A stretch of 64,000 bases of DNA from Clostridia bacterium (GCA_017527065.1 JAFXQO010000047.1:28467-92466), one strand, 5' to 3'; positions 17,597 through 26,524 are shown, counted from the first letter of the stretch. Made by a program: numbers and translations. The notes: a model not told the origin generated them from the letters alone.

Positions 17597-18643
17597 ATGA
17601 GCATCATCACCATCGTCGGCGCGGGCATGATGGGCACCGCCATCGGCTATCCCGCCGCCGGAAACGGCCATGAGATCCGCCTGGTGGGCACCCCGCTGGA
17701 CGACGCCATCATCGACCACGCCATCGCCACCCACACTCACCTGACGATGAAACGGCCCATTCCCGACGGCTTCAAATTCTATCATTTCTCCGAGCTCAGC
17801 GAGGCCATGGAGGGCGCGGAACTGATCGTAAGCGGCGTTTCGAGCTTCGGGGTCGAGTGGTTTTCGGAGACCATGCTGCCCCTCATCCCGGAGGAGATGC
17901 CCATTCTCGGCGTCACAAAGGGCATGGTCGACCTGCCGGACGGCTCGCTCATCTCCTACCCCGAATACTACCGCACCCGGCACCCGGGCCGCAAGATGCG
18001 CCTGTGCGCCGTGGGCGGCCCCTGCACCAGCTACGAGCTGGCCGACCACGACCCGACCGAGGTCTGCTTCTGCGGCGACGAACCGCAGCTGCTGCGCTGG
18101 ATCAAGAGTCTGTTTGAATGCGACTACTACCACATCAGCCTGTCCACCGACGTGCGCGGCGTGGAATGCGCCGTGGCGATGAAAAACGCCTACGCGCTGG
18201 GCGTGTCGCTGGCCATCGGCCTGTCGGAGCGCATCGAGGGCGTGGGCGGCCGGGAACACTACAACTCGCAGGCCGCGCTGTTCGGCCAGAGCGTGCGCGA
18301 GATGCGCCGCCTGATCCGCCTCTCTGGCAGCGGAGACGACAATATCGTGCTGGGCGCGGGCGACCTGTACGTGACCGTGTTCGGCGGGCGTACCCGCAAG
18401 ATCGGCACGCTGCTGGGCCGCGGGCTGAGCTTCGACGAGGCCATGGCGGCGCTCTCCGGCGTCACGCTGGAATCCATCGTCATCGCCACCCGCACCGCGC
18501 GCGCCGTGCGGCGGCTCATCGAACGCGGCAAAGCGCGCGAGGCTGAATTCCCCCTGCTCATGCACATCGACGACATCATCAACGGCGGCAAGCCCGTGGA
18601 TATTCCCTGGAACAAGTTTGAAACGGAATACGGCATGGACTGA
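17597..18643 (+). CDS. GpsA-like NAD(P)-dependent glycerol-3-phosphate dehydrogenase family protein
   Basis: A 348-residue oxidoreductase with GpsA architecture. The N-terminal Rossmann motif is VGAGMMGTAI (7-16). A middle GVTKGMV and GGPCTSYELA correspond to substrate-site loops. MKNAYALGVSLAIG carries the putative catalytic lysine. GAGDLYVTVFGGRTRKIGTL matches the GDL..T...SRN.. block of GpsA. GpsA makes sn-glycerol-3-phosphate from dihydroxyacetone phosphate for phospholipids. The sequence is divergent at several positions (GMM instead of GSWG, FGGRTRK), so a different 2-hydroxy-acid or sugar-phosphate substrate is possible. It is monocistronic, closed by a strong terminator. Confidence 0.75.
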   Translation: MSIITIVGAGMMGTAIGYPAAGNGHEIRLVGTPLDDAIIDHAIATHTHLTMKRPIPDGFKFYHFSELSEAMEGAELIVSGVSSFGVEWFSETMLPLIPEEMPILGVTKGMVDLPDGSLISYPEYYRTRHPGRKMRLCAVGGPCTSYELADHDPTEVCFCGDEPQLLRWIKSLFECDYYHISLSTDVRGVECAVAMKNAYALGVSLAIGLSERIEGVGGREHYNSQAALFGQSVREMRRLIRLSGSGDDNIVLGAGDLYVTVFGGRTRKIGTLLGRGLSFDEAMAALSGVTLESIVIATRTARAVRRLIERGKAREAEFPLLMHIDDIINGGKPVDIPWNKFETEYGMD

Positions 18644-18658
18644 CCGGCTGCGCGATAA

Positions 18659-18702
18659 AAAAGCGACTCTTCCCTGTTTTCATGGGGAAGAGCCGCTTTT
18701 TT
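18659..18702. terminator. bidirectional terminator
   Basis: AAGCG, then CTCTTCCC, pairs across a short loop with GGGGAAGAG, then CGCTT, flanked by A-rich and T-rich tracts (AAAAAA before, TTTTTT after). It serves the GpsA-like gene on the plus strand and the sialidase-like gene on the minus strand. Confidence 0.9.
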
Positions 18703-18710
18703 AATGCCGT

Positions 18711-19787
18711 CTACCGCCAAGCGGCGAGCCCGATCTTGCGGATGGTGGTCCGCGCGAGGCAGATGCGGTCCGCTTCGCCCCCGCTGCAATAGGAGAGGAG
18801 CAGGCCGCTGTCCTCCGTGAAGAACAGCGCGGGATAGCAGTAGCCGTGGCCCGGCTCGTCCTCGAGAATCACGGGCGGCGACCAGGTCGCGCCGTCGTCG
18901 TCCGAACAGGCCATGACCAGCGGCGTCCGGCCCCAGCCCGCGGGGGTGGTTTCGCGGCCGAAGTAATTCGGGATGGGATTCCACACCGCGTACAGCCGGC
19001 CGCCGGGATGGCGCGCGATCTTCAGCGGCGAGGCGGGCGAGGTAAACACCGAGGGCTGCGCGCCCGTCCAGTGTTCGCCGCCGTCGTAGGAGAACATCTC
19101 ATACTGCGCCATCAGATCCGTGCGGCACCAGGCCCAGAGCGAACCGTCCCGCCGCTCGATCACGCCGGGCTCCTGAAGCCCCGTGCGGGAGCGGGTGAAG
19201 GGCAGGCTCACCGTATCCGCCGCCTCGCTCCAGGTCAGTCCGTCGTCGTCCGAGAGGACGAACACCGCCGTGGCGCGGCCGTCCATATGCGCCTCGCCCG
19301 GCAGGTGATTCGAGCGGTGATACGCCAGCGGCAGCACGATCCGCCCGCTTTTCAGGCGGACGGCGCGGTCGTTGTTGATCACATAGCAGCCCTGCGCCAT
19401 GTCCGCCAGGCAGTCCACCCGGCTGTAGAAGGAGGCGCCCTCGTCCCTCGAACGGCACAGATACACCTGATACACCGCCGCCGACGCCTTCGCAATCAGG
19501 AAAAGACCAAGGTCGCCGTTTTCCATGCGCAGGAGCGACACGCTCATGACGTTGATCGCGCCGAATTCTTCCGGCGTCGTCATCACCCGCGGCTCGCTCC
19601 AGGTCTCCCCCTCGTCCCGGGACAGGCGGCCCACGATCTCCGCGTGGGCGTTGTCGCTGGTCGTGCCGGTGAAGCGGCTGTACGCGAACAGGATCGCCCC
19701 GTCCTTCAGGCGGATGAACGCCCCTTCGCTTTGGCGGGTGTAGGTGGCGTCCGGGCTGAACAAAGCCGTGATATGTCCCCTTTTCAT
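18711..19787 (-). CDS. sialidase-like BNR-repeat protein, cytoplasmic
   Basis: A 358-residue six-bladed beta-propeller protein of the exo-alpha-sialidase (neuraminidase-like) superfamily. Asp-box repeats are visible: SRDEGETWS, SRDEGASFY, SDDDGLTWS, SYDGGEHWT and SDDDGATWS. There is no signal peptide, so it would act on imported sugars inside the cell. An EPGVIERRDG segment in the middle resembles the catalytic-glutamate region of the superfamily. Several members use other substrates, so sialic acid is not proven, and no sialic-acid catabolic genes are nearby. Its ATG overlaps the stop of the upstream methyltransferase by four bases (ATGA), implying translational coupling. Confidence 0.8.
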   Translation of the reverse strand: MKRGHITALFSPDATYTRQSEGAFIRLKDGAILFAYSRFTGTTSDNAHAEIVGRLSRDEGETWSEPRVMTTPEEFGAINVMSVSLLRMENGDLGLFLIAKASAAVYQVYLCRSRDEGASFYSRVDCLADMAQGCYVINNDRAVRLKSGRIVLPLAYHRSNHLPGEAHMDGRATAVFVLSDDDGLTWSEAADTVSLPFTRSRTGLQEPGVIERRDGSLWAWCRTDLMAQYEMFSYDGGEHWTGAQPSVFTSPASPLKIARHPGGRLYAVWNPIPNYFGRETTPAGWGRTPLVMACSDDDGATWSPPVILEDEPGHGYCYPALFFTEDSGLLLSYCSGGEADRICLARTTIRKIGLAAWR

Positions 19788-20788
19788 CGGTCTTCTCCCC
19801 TTTTATTCATGAGATACACGGCGGCCTTTTTCCCGTTCACCAGCGTATCGTAACGTTTTCGGAGGACAAAATCCGTGCGCCGCACGGCGGCTTCATACTC
19901 CGCCTTCCGCGCGGAAAGCAGTATGACGGAGCCGTCCGGCTTGAGGACCCTGTCAAATTCTCCCAGCATCGCCCGGTAAAACGCCTCAATATCTTCTATG
20001 TCCTCATAAAAACCCCAGGGGGGATCCGTAATGATCGCGTCGATCGTTCCGTCCGGAATATCCGCCATGTTCAGCGCGTCCCGGCGGGCGACGGACACGC
20101 CGGGCGCGTCTTTGAACCGCCGCCGCAGATCGGACACGCGCTCGGGGTCACTGTCGGACGCCATGATCCTCGCGCAGGAAAAACGGCTGGCCAGCTGCTG
20201 CGGGATCGCGCCGTAGCCGGCGAAGGGATCAAGCACGGTAACATCTCCCTCGACGCCGCCCAGCGCGCACATGAAATAAGCAAATTCCGGCCTCAGCTCA
20301 CCCTTATGGAGGTTCTTCTCCGTGCTCTTCCGCTTTGCCAGCAGCCGGCAGAAAAAGCCGACCCGCTCGCTCCGCTGGAGAAACCAGTATTCCGTCTGGG
20401 GAGAAACGCGGTCGACGCGGTTCCGTGTCAGCCGGCATATCTTCTCCTCGATCTGGGCCGTAACCCTCTTGTCAGCCCCCACAAACTGATTGTTCACGGA
20501 ATAGCGGATGCGGAACGTTCCCCTGGCCGCGCCCGGAAACGCGTCCGCCGAAAGGACGTCGCGGGCCATTCTGGCGATTTCGCAGTTCGCGCCCGCATAC
20601 TTCCGGATCACCAGAAAGGAATTGTTGAATACGAATACGTTTTCGATCTGGCTTTCCCTGCCGCTGTAGACATAATCGACCAGCCCGTCGTATACGCGCA
20701 GTATCCTTGCCCCCGGCAGAAGCCGCTTCATCATGGCGGGGATCGCGTCGGAAAACCCCGTGGTAAAGCTGGAAATGTACTCCCCCAT
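19784..20788 (-). CDS. THUMP/UPF0020-type RNA N2-guanine methyltransferase family protein
   Basis: A 334-residue protein. The N-terminal 150 residues look like a THUMP-containing RNA-binding region, and the C-terminal half is a Rossmann methyltransferase with motif I LDPFAGYGAIP (186-196), an acidic SDSDP at strand 2, and the catalytic motif TDPPWGF (254-260). TDPPWG with this layout is typical of Trm11/Trm14/RlmL-like guanine-N2 methyltransferases acting on tRNA or rRNA. The target is not known. It starts three bases after the serine dehydratase remnant and overlaps the sialidase-like gene by four bases. Confidence 0.75.
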   Translation of the reverse strand: MGEYISSFTTGFSDAIPAMMKRLLPGARILRVYDGLVDYVYSGRESQIENVFVFNNSFLVIRKYAGANCEIARMARDVLSADAFPGAARGTFRIRYSVNNQFVGADKRVTAQIEEKICRLTRNRVDRVSPQTEYWFLQRSERVGFFCRLLAKRKSTEKNLHKGELRPEFAYFMCALGGVEGDVTVLDPFAGYGAIPQQLASRFSCARIMASDSDPERVSDLRRRFKDAPGVSVARRDALNMADIPDGTIDAIITDPPWGFYEDIEDIEAFYRAMLGEFDRVLKPDGSVILLSARKAEYEAAVRRTDFVLRKRYDTLVNGKKAAVYLMNKRGEDR

Positions 20789-20791
20789 ACG

Positions 20792-21034
20792 CTACACCAC
20801 GCCCCGGTAAATGCTCGCCAGTCCGCCGTGGGAGGTTTCGCGGTATTTCTCGTCCATATCCTTGCCCGTGCCGTGTCCCTCGCCGGCAAAGGCCAGCGAG
20901 CCGAAAAGCGTCATCCGGTAGGCGTCCGCCTCCGGGTAACGCTCGCCGAACAGGCGCGCGGCGCGATAAGGGCCGACCGTATGGAAACTGGACGGCCCGT
21001 TGCCGTTTTTATAAACGCCCCTGATGCTCTTCAT
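20792..21034 (-). pseudogene. L-serine dehydratase remnant with internal deletion
   Basis: An 80-residue frame. Residues 1-57 match the start of iron-sulfur L-serine dehydratase (SIRGVYKNGNGPSSFHTVGP, then EADAYRMTLFGSLA). The last 22 residues (GKDMDEKYRETSHGGLAS) match the extreme C terminus of the same enzyme (TG.DM..KY.ETS.GGLA). About 300-400 residues, including all cluster-binding cysteines, are missing, with a clean in-frame join near residue 58. It cannot be an active dehydratase. A start (ATG 21034) and frame remain, so a short protein may still be made. It lies two bases after the aminotransferase stop. Confidence 0.7.
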
Positions 21035-21036
21035 TT

Positions 21037-22227
21037 TTACTTCACAACTTCCCCGAAGATCGCGCCCAGCCGCTTCACGCCTTCCACGATACGCTCGTCG
21101 CTCATGGTGGAGTAGTTCAGGCGCAGCGCGCTGCAGGGCTTGTCCATATCCACCATGAAGGTGTTGCCCGGCACGTAGACCACCTTGTTCGCCGCGCAGG
21201 TCGGGGCCAGCGCCAGCGTGTCGATGCCGTGGCCCAGATCGCACCACACGAACAGGCCGCCCTTCGGCGTGGTGTGGGTGACGCCCTTGGGGAAATAGGT
21301 CTCGATGGCGTCCAGCATGGTGGCGCACTTGTGGGCGTAGTTGGCGCGCATCTTCACGATCAGCGCGTCGATGTCGTAGCGTTTCATGAATTCATAGGCC
21401 AGCAGCTGGGGCAGCATGGCGGTGTGCACGTCGGAAACCTGCTTCGCCACGACGACCTTCTGCACGATGGCCTTGTCCGCGCACATGAAGCCCACCCGCA
21501 GGCCGGGGGCCAGGATCTTCGAGAAGGAGCCGCAGTAGATCACCAGGCCCTCCGTGTCCATGGATTTGATCGTGGGCAGCTTCGTGCCGTCAAAGGTCAG
21601 CTCGCCGTAGGGATTGTCCTCGATGATCACCACGCCGTGCTTCTTCGCCACCTCGTACAGCGACCTGCGCTTTTCGACGCTCATCGTCGCGCCCATGGGG
21701 TTCTGGAAGGTGGGAATGGTGTAGATCAGGCGCACGTTGTCATTCCGCTCGATGGCCTTTTCCAGCGCCTCGATGTTCATGCCGTCCTCGTCCATGGGCA
21801 CGCCCACCAGATGCGCGCCGTAGGAGCGGAAGGCGTTCGTCGCGCCGATGAAGCTGGGCTCCTCCACGATGACCGTGTCGCCCTCGTTCACCAGCGCCTT
21901 GGTGGACAGCTCGATGCCCTGCTGGCCGCCGGAGACGATGATCACGTCGTCGCCCTCGCGGTCGATACGCTCCTTTTCCTTCAGGCGCGCCTTCACGGCC
22001 TCGCGCAGGGGATTGTAGCCCTCCGTCACGCCGTACTGCAGCGACAGCACCGGCTGGTTTTTCAGGAGATCCTGCGCGATTTCGGCCAGCTGCTCGTTCG
22101 GGAACAGCTCCGGCGCGGGATTGCCGCCCGCCAGGGAAATGACCGAGGGATCCGCGGCGAATTTGAAGATTTCGCGGATGGCGGAGCCGCGAATCGCGCT
22201 CATCCGGTTGGAAATTTGAAACTCCAT
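21037..22227 (-). CDS. PLP-dependent aminotransferase, class I/II (aromatic/2-aminoadipate type)
   Basis: A 396-residue fold-type I aminotransferase close to the LysN/ARO8 group. The PLP lysine is K237 in YCGSFSKILAPGLRVGF, the aspartate for the pyridine nitrogen is in IIEDNPYGEL (D204), and the phosphate-binding start is SGGQQGI. The N terminus (ISLAGGNPAPELFP) is typical of the group, which transaminates aromatic amino acids, 2-aminoadipate or branched-chain amino acids. It follows iorB by 22 bases in the T-box operon, which suggests it turns arylpyruvates into aromatic amino acids (inference). Confidence 0.9.
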   Translation of the reverse strand: MEFQISNRMSAIRGSAIREIFKFAADPSVISLAGGNPAPELFPNEQLAEIAQDLLKNQPVLSLQYGVTEGYNPLREAVKARLKEKERIDREGDDVIIVSGGQQGIELSTKALVNEGDTVIVEEPSFIGATNAFRSYGAHLVGVPMDEDGMNIEALEKAIERNDNVRLIYTIPTFQNPMGATMSVEKRRSLYEVAKKHGVVIIEDNPYGELTFDGTKLPTIKSMDTEGLVIYCGSFSKILAPGLRVGFMCADKAIVQKVVVAKQVSDVHTAMLPQLLAYEFMKRYDIDALIVKMRANYAHKCATMLDAIETYFPKGVTHTTPKGGLFVWCDLGHGIDTLALAPTCAANKVVYVPGNTFMVDMDKPCSALRLNYSTMSDERIVEGVKRLGAIFGEVVK

Positions 22228-22249
22228 TGTTCTCCTGCCTCCCGCAATA

Positions 22250-22819
22250 TCAGTGGTTGTAGCCCAGGTCGAAGGCCTTCAGGTTCACGTCCAGGAACTT
22301 CGGCGGCACGGTGGCCTTGAGCGTTTCGATCCAGCGCTCGTAGGGAATCTGGGTGTTCTTCGCCATCAGGCCGATCAGCACCACGTTCACCGCGCGGCTG
22401 TTGCCGGCCTGCTTCGTCAGGGCCAGCGCGTCGATGGCGGTCACATTGGCCTTTTCGCCCAGCTTCTTCGCGATGTCAGCGGGATACGCCGCCGCGCCGG
22501 TGATGACCGGCATCGGATCGATGGACTGCCCGTTCACGATGATTCGTCCGCCTTTTTTCAGATAGGGCAGCGCGCGGTAGGCCTCCAGCAGCTCGAAGGC
22601 CAGTATGATGTCCGCTTCCCCCTGGCCGATGATGGGCGAATACACTTTATCGCCGAATTTCACATACGTCACGACGCTGCCGCCGCGCTGGCTCATGCCG
22701 TGCACTTCGGATACCTTCACGTCGTAGCCCTCGCCGATGACGGCGTTGCCCAGGATGCGGCTGGCCAAAAGCGTTCCCTGGCCGCCCACGCCCACGATCA
22801 TGATATTGGTCGTCATCAC
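22250..22819 (-). CDS. iorB: indolepyruvate:ferredoxin oxidoreductase beta subunit
   Basis: A 189-residue gamma-domain subunit of a 2-oxoacid:ferredoxin oxidoreductase. The start NIMIVGVGGQGTLLASRILG and the VHGMSQRGGSV segment are diagnostic. With IorA it interconverts arylpyruvates (indole-, phenyl-, 4-hydroxyphenylpyruvate) with aryl-acetyl-CoA, CO2 and reduced ferredoxin. Its ATG overlaps the iorA stop by four bases, so the two subunits are translationally coupled. Confidence 0.93.
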   Translation of the reverse strand: MMTTNIMIVGVGGQGTLLASRILGNAVIGEGYDVKVSEVHGMSQRGGSVVTYVKFGDKVYSPIIGQGEADIILAFELLEAYRALPYLKKGGRIIVNGQSIDPMPVITGAAAYPADIAKKLGEKANVTAIDALALTKQAGNSRAVNVVLIGLMAKNTQIPYERWIETLKATVPPKFLDVNLKAFDLGYNH

Positions 22820-24555
22820 GCCTCCGCCTCCTTCTCAATCGCGCCGAAGGGACACACGTTCACGCACAGGCCGCAGCCGTTGCACTGGTTCGGGTCGATT
22901 TTCACCGCGCCATCCTTCAGCGAGATGGCCGGGCAGCCCAGCTTCATGCACATCTTGCACTTTTTGCAGCGGTCGGTGACGGCGGCGCGGCCGGTGTACT
23001 TCACGTATTTCAGCAGCGCACAGGGCCGCTGGGCGATGATCACGGAGGGCTCGTCCCGCTCCACTTCCTCCCGCACGACCTGCTCGAATTTCTTCACGTC
23101 GAAGGGATCGGCCACCACCACGTGCTCCACGCCCACCGCCCGGGCCAGCAGCTCAAGGTCGACCTGCTTCGTGGCCTCGCCGCGAATGGTCTTGCCGGTG
23201 GTGGGATTGTCCTGATGTCCGGTCATGCCGGTGATGGAGTTGTCCAGTATGATGACCGTGTTCGCGCCCTTGTTGTACACGATGTCGATCAGGCCGGTGA
23301 TGCCTGAATGGATGAAGGTGGAATCGCCGATGACGGACACCAGCTTCCTGTTGAACTCCGGGCCCCGCGCCTTGGCCATGCCCAGCGCCGCGCTCACCGA
23401 AGCGCCCATGCAGATGGTGCTGTCCACCGCCGCGAGGGGCTGCGCCGCGCCCAGCGTGTAGCAGCCGATGTCGCCGGACACCGTGAGGCCCAGCTTTTTG
23501 AGCACGTAGAAGGTGCCCCTGTGCGGGCAGCCGGGACACATGACCGGCGGGCGCACGGGGATGGGCTCCTCCGCCTGCAGCGATGCCTCAGGCTCCTTGC
23601 CCAGCACGGCCTTCGCGATCATCGCGGGGGTGTATTCGCCCAGCAGCGTGAACGCGCTCTTGCCGGTTACTTCGATGCCCAGCGCCCTGCAGTGCTCCTC
23701 GATGAAGGGATCGAGCTCCTCGATCACGAACACCTTGTCGCACTTCGCGGCGAAGGCCTTGATCTTTTCCTCCGGCATGGGATAGGCCATGCCGAGCTTG
23801 AAGTAGTTGACGCTGTCGCCCAGCGCCTCACGGGCATACATATAGGAAATGCCCGAGGTGATGACGCCGATTTTGCTGCCGTTGTCCTCGACGCGGTTGA
23901 GTCCGGTCGTCTCGGCGAAGGCGGCCAGCGCCTTCGCGCGCTCCTCGACGGCGACGTGCCGCTTGATGGCCATGGCGGGCATCATCACGTTTTTGGCGAT
24001 GTTCTTTTCGTAGGGTTTGAGCTCCGCCTCCTGCCGCGGCCCGGTCTCAACCAGGCTCTGGGAATGGGACACGCGCGTGGAGAGGCGGATGACGAAGGGC
24101 ACGTCGAAGCGCTCGCTCAGCTCGAACGCCGCCTTTGTGAAGGCGAGGCACTCGGCGGAATCGGCGGGCTCCAGCATGGCGATCTTGGCGGCCTTGGCGT
24201 AGTGCCGGGAGTCCTGCTCGTTCTGGGAGGAATGCATGCCGGGGTCGTCCGCCACGCAGATGACCATGCCGCCGTTCACGCCGATGTAGCTCACCGTGAA
24301 CACCGGGTCGGCCATGACGTTGAAACCTACTTGCTTGCAGCAGGTCATTGAGCGCGCGCCCGCCATGCTGGCCCCGATGGCGACCTCGCAGGCCACCTTT
24401 TCGTTGGGCGCCCACTCCACGTAGACCTCCGGATACTGAACCATGCTCTCGGTGATCTCCGTGCTGGGCGTGCCGGGATAGGAGGCGACAACGCGGACGC
24501 CGGCCTCATAGGCGCCCTGCGCCACGGCGGCGTTGCCGATCAGAAGTTTAGCCAT
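22816..24555 (-). CDS. iorA: indolepyruvate:ferredoxin oxidoreductase alpha subunit
   Basis: A 579-residue thiamine-diphosphate enzyme. The N-terminal pyrimidine-binding domain begins MAKLLIGNAAVAQGAYEAG and carries SYPGTPSTEI. The diphosphate-binding domain has CPGCPHRG, GDIGCYTLG and GDSTFIHSGI, then LDNSITGMTGHQ. The C terminus (530-579) is a ferredoxin domain with CKKCKMCMKLGCP and CNGCGLCVNVCP for two 4Fe-4S clusters. ATG 24555 has an AGGGG ribosome site at a good distance; the GTG at 24567 lies inside it. It is the second gene of the T-box operon. Confidence 0.94.
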   Translation of the reverse strand: MAKLLIGNAAVAQGAYEAGVRVVASYPGTPSTEITESMVQYPEVYVEWAPNEKVACEVAIGASMAGARSMTCCKQVGFNVMADPVFTVSYIGVNGGMVICVADDPGMHSSQNEQDSRHYAKAAKIAMLEPADSAECLAFTKAAFELSERFDVPFVIRLSTRVSHSQSLVETGPRQEAELKPYEKNIAKNVMMPAMAIKRHVAVEERAKALAAFAETTGLNRVEDNGSKIGVITSGISYMYAREALGDSVNYFKLGMAYPMPEEKIKAFAAKCDKVFVIEELDPFIEEHCRALGIEVTGKSAFTLLGEYTPAMIAKAVLGKEPEASLQAEEPIPVRPPVMCPGCPHRGTFYVLKKLGLTVSGDIGCYTLGAAQPLAAVDSTICMGASVSAALGMAKARGPEFNRKLVSVIGDSTFIHSGITGLIDIVYNKGANTVIILDNSITGMTGHQDNPTTGKTIRGEATKQVDLELLARAVGVEHVVVADPFDVKKFEQVVREEVERDEPSVIIAQRPCALLKYVKYTGRAAVTDRCKKCKMCMKLGCPAISLKDGAVKIDPNQCNGCGLCVNVCPFGAIEKEAEA

Positions 24556-24570
24556 ATTTCTTAACACCCC

Positions 24571-26205
24571 TTACTTTTCGATCTGCTGGGCCACCAGGCT
24601 CTCGCCGCAGTAAATGCTGCGCAGCCTGGGCTTTTCGATCTTGCCGGTGGGATTGCGCGGCACCTCGGCGAAGATGATCCTGCGCGGCCGCTTGTAGCGC
24701 GGCAGGCCCGTGCAGAATTCGTTCAGCTGCTCCTCGGTGAGGGAGAACCCGGGCTTTACCTCCACGATGGCCGCGGCGATCTCGCCCAGCCTCGGATGCG
24801 GCAGGCCGATCACGGCCACGTCCTTCACCGCCTCGTGCCGGCGGATGAAGTCTTCGATCTGCACAGGATACAGGTTTTCGCCGCCGGTGATGATGACGTC
24901 CTTCTTGCGGTCCACCAGGAAGATGAAGCCGTCCTCGTCCTCCATGGCCATGTCGCCGGTGAAGAGCCAATCGCCCTTGAGCACCTCTTCAGTGGCCTTT
25001 TCATCCTTATAATAACACTTCATGACCCCGGGGCCCTTCACGCACAGCTCGCCCACGTCGCCCCGGGCGACCGGCTCGCCGTTTTCGTCCACGATCTTCA
25101 CCGACCAGCCGAAGCCGGCCTTGCCGATGGCGCCCACCTTGTCGATGTTGCCCAGGCCCAGATGCACGCAGCCCGGCCCGATGGACTCGCTCAGGCCGTA
25201 GTTGGTGTCGTAGTCGTGATGCGGGAACACGGACAGCCAGCGCCGGATGAGGGACGGCGGCACGGGCTGCGCGCCGATGTGCATCAGCCGCCACTGATCG
25301 AGGGTGTAATCGGAGAGCTTCACGTCGCCGCGCTCGATGGCGTCCAGTATATCCTGCGCCCAGGGAACCAGCAGCCACACGATGGTGCATTTTTCATCCG
25401 AGGCGGCCTTGAGGATCCACTCGGGCTTCGTGCCCTTCAAAAGCACCGCTTTGCCGCCCACCAGGAAGCTGCCGAACCAGTGCATCTTCGCGCCGGTGTG
25501 GTACAGCGGCGGGATGCACAGGAACACGTCCTCGTGAGTCTGGCCATGGTGGTTCTGCTCGGTCAGGGCCGCGTGCATCAGCGCGCGGTGGGCGTGCAGT
25601 ATGGCCTTGGGGAAGCCCGTGGTGCCGGAGGAGTAGTAGATGGCCCCGTCGTCGTCGTCGGTCAGCGGAATGGCCGGCGAGCGCGAGGAGCAGAAGCCGA
25701 TCATGCGGTCGTAGCTGTCCGCGAAGGAGGGGCAGTCCTCGCCCACATAGAACATGTGGCCGATCTTGGGGATCTTGTCGCAGATCTCCTCCATGCGGCC
25801 CACGAACTCCGGCCCGAAGGCCAGCATCGTGCAGTCCGCCTTGTCAAGGCAGTATTTGATCTCCTCGGCGGTGTAGCGGTAATTGAGCGGCACGGCGATC
25901 GCCCCGGCCTTGAGCACGCCGAAATAGATCGGCAGCCATTCGATGGAATTCATCAGCAGGATGGCCACCTTGTCGCCCTTCCTGCAGCCGCGGGTGAGCA
26001 GCAGGTTGGCGAAGCGATTGGCCTTTTTGTCGAATTCGCTCCAGGTGAGCTCGCGGCGGAACTCCTCGCCGGGCTGCGGCTGCATGAGCGAATACTCGCG
26101 CCAGGTGATGCGGCTCTCCGGCTGGAACTCCGGGTTGATCTCCACCAGCGCCGTCTCGTCTCCATAGAGCTGCGCGTTCTTCTCCAGAATCTCCGTAATT
26201 GGCAT
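24571..26205 (-). CDS. AMP-forming acyl/aryl-CoA ligase
   Basis: A 544-residue ANL-superfamily enzyme. The ATP P-loop is YYSSGTTGFPKAI, the second core motif is TNYGLSESIG, the hinge region is GDWLFTGDMA, then DRKKDVIITGGENLYP, and the C-terminal catalytic lysine is in NPTGKIEK. It activates a carboxylic acid to acyl-AMP and then acyl-CoA. Its place 15 bases before iorA, under a Tyr-type T-box, suggests that arylacetates such as 4-hydroxyphenylacetate are the substrates (inference); medium-chain fatty acids are the main alternative. ATG 26205 follows an AGGAGG/AAAGGGG region; codons further upstream lie in the T-box. Confidence 0.85.
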   Translation of the reverse strand: MPITEILEKNAQLYGDETALVEINPEFQPESRITWREYSLMQPQPGEEFRRELTWSEFDKKANRFANLLLTRGCRKGDKVAILLMNSIEWLPIYFGVLKAGAIAVPLNYRYTAEEIKYCLDKADCTMLAFGPEFVGRMEEICDKIPKIGHMFYVGEDCPSFADSYDRMIGFCSSRSPAIPLTDDDDGAIYYSSGTTGFPKAILHAHRALMHAALTEQNHHGQTHEDVFLCIPPLYHTGAKMHWFGSFLVGGKAVLLKGTKPEWILKAASDEKCTIVWLLVPWAQDILDAIERGDVKLSDYTLDQWRLMHIGAQPVPPSLIRRWLSVFPHHDYDTNYGLSESIGPGCVHLGLGNIDKVGAIGKAGFGWSVKIVDENGEPVARGDVGELCVKGPGVMKCYYKDEKATEEVLKGDWLFTGDMAMEDEDGFIFLVDRKKDVIITGGENLYPVQIEDFIRRHEAVKDVAVIGLPHPRLGEIAAAIVEVKPGFSLTEEQLNEFCTGLPRYKRPRRIIFAEVPRNPTGKIEKPRLRSIYCGESLVAQQIEK

Positions 26206-26245
26206 GTTGAAAACCCCTTTCCTCCTGTTATATTGCAGAAGGCGA

Positions 26246-26281
26246 TAAAAAACGCCCTCTGCAGCCTGGTGCAGAGGACGA
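26246..26281 (-). terminator. T-box terminator hairpin
   Basis: On the minus strand GTCCTCTGCA pairs with TGCAGAGGGC across a six-base loop and runs into TTTTTT (about 26251-26246). It competes with the antiterminator containing the T-box sequence just upstream. Confidence 0.92.
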
Positions 26282-26522
26282 TAAATACTTACCGCGGTAC
26301 CACCTCTATTGCCGGCATAGCCGACCACTCCGGTACGGCGGCGCGAAGCCGCATATACCTTCCCGCTGTGACGGGCGAACCCGGCGCGTCCTACTGGAAA
26401 AATCGTTCAGCGCGCGACTCACAGGATGTATTCCCCGAAGAACCCACGCCGCCTCTCACCGCCCGGCGGCTCTCTTGGGAAGGCCCTCTCCGGCTACTTG
26501 TTCCCGGTCATTGTCTTTATTC
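26246..26522 (-). promoter_or_regulatory. T-box leader, apparent tyrosine specifier
   Basis: On the minus strand the leader has the standard T-box landmarks: AAGAGAG (26476-26470), GGTGAGAGGCGG (the AG-bulge region, 26460-26449), the specifier segment GGGAATACATCCTG, and the conserved T-box AGAGGTGGTACCGCGG (about 26306-26291), followed by the terminator. After the conserved GAA the specifier reads UAC (26430-26428), a tyrosine codon. The UGGU bulge would pair with an ACCA tRNA end, consistent with the A discriminator of tRNA-Tyr. Uncharged tRNA-Tyr should turn the operon on. Confidence 0.88.
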
Positions 26523-26524
26523 AT

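Noticed and set aside
24565-24567. GTG start for iorA
   Set aside because: It overlaps the AGGGG ribosome site; the ATG at 24555 begins the conserved N terminus MAKLLIGNAA.
26246-26522. T-box leader considered as a coding N-terminal extension of the acyl-CoA ligase
   Set aside because: The open frame across part of it is fortuitous: it spans the terminator hairpin and conserved T-box sequence, and the ligase homology begins at 26205.
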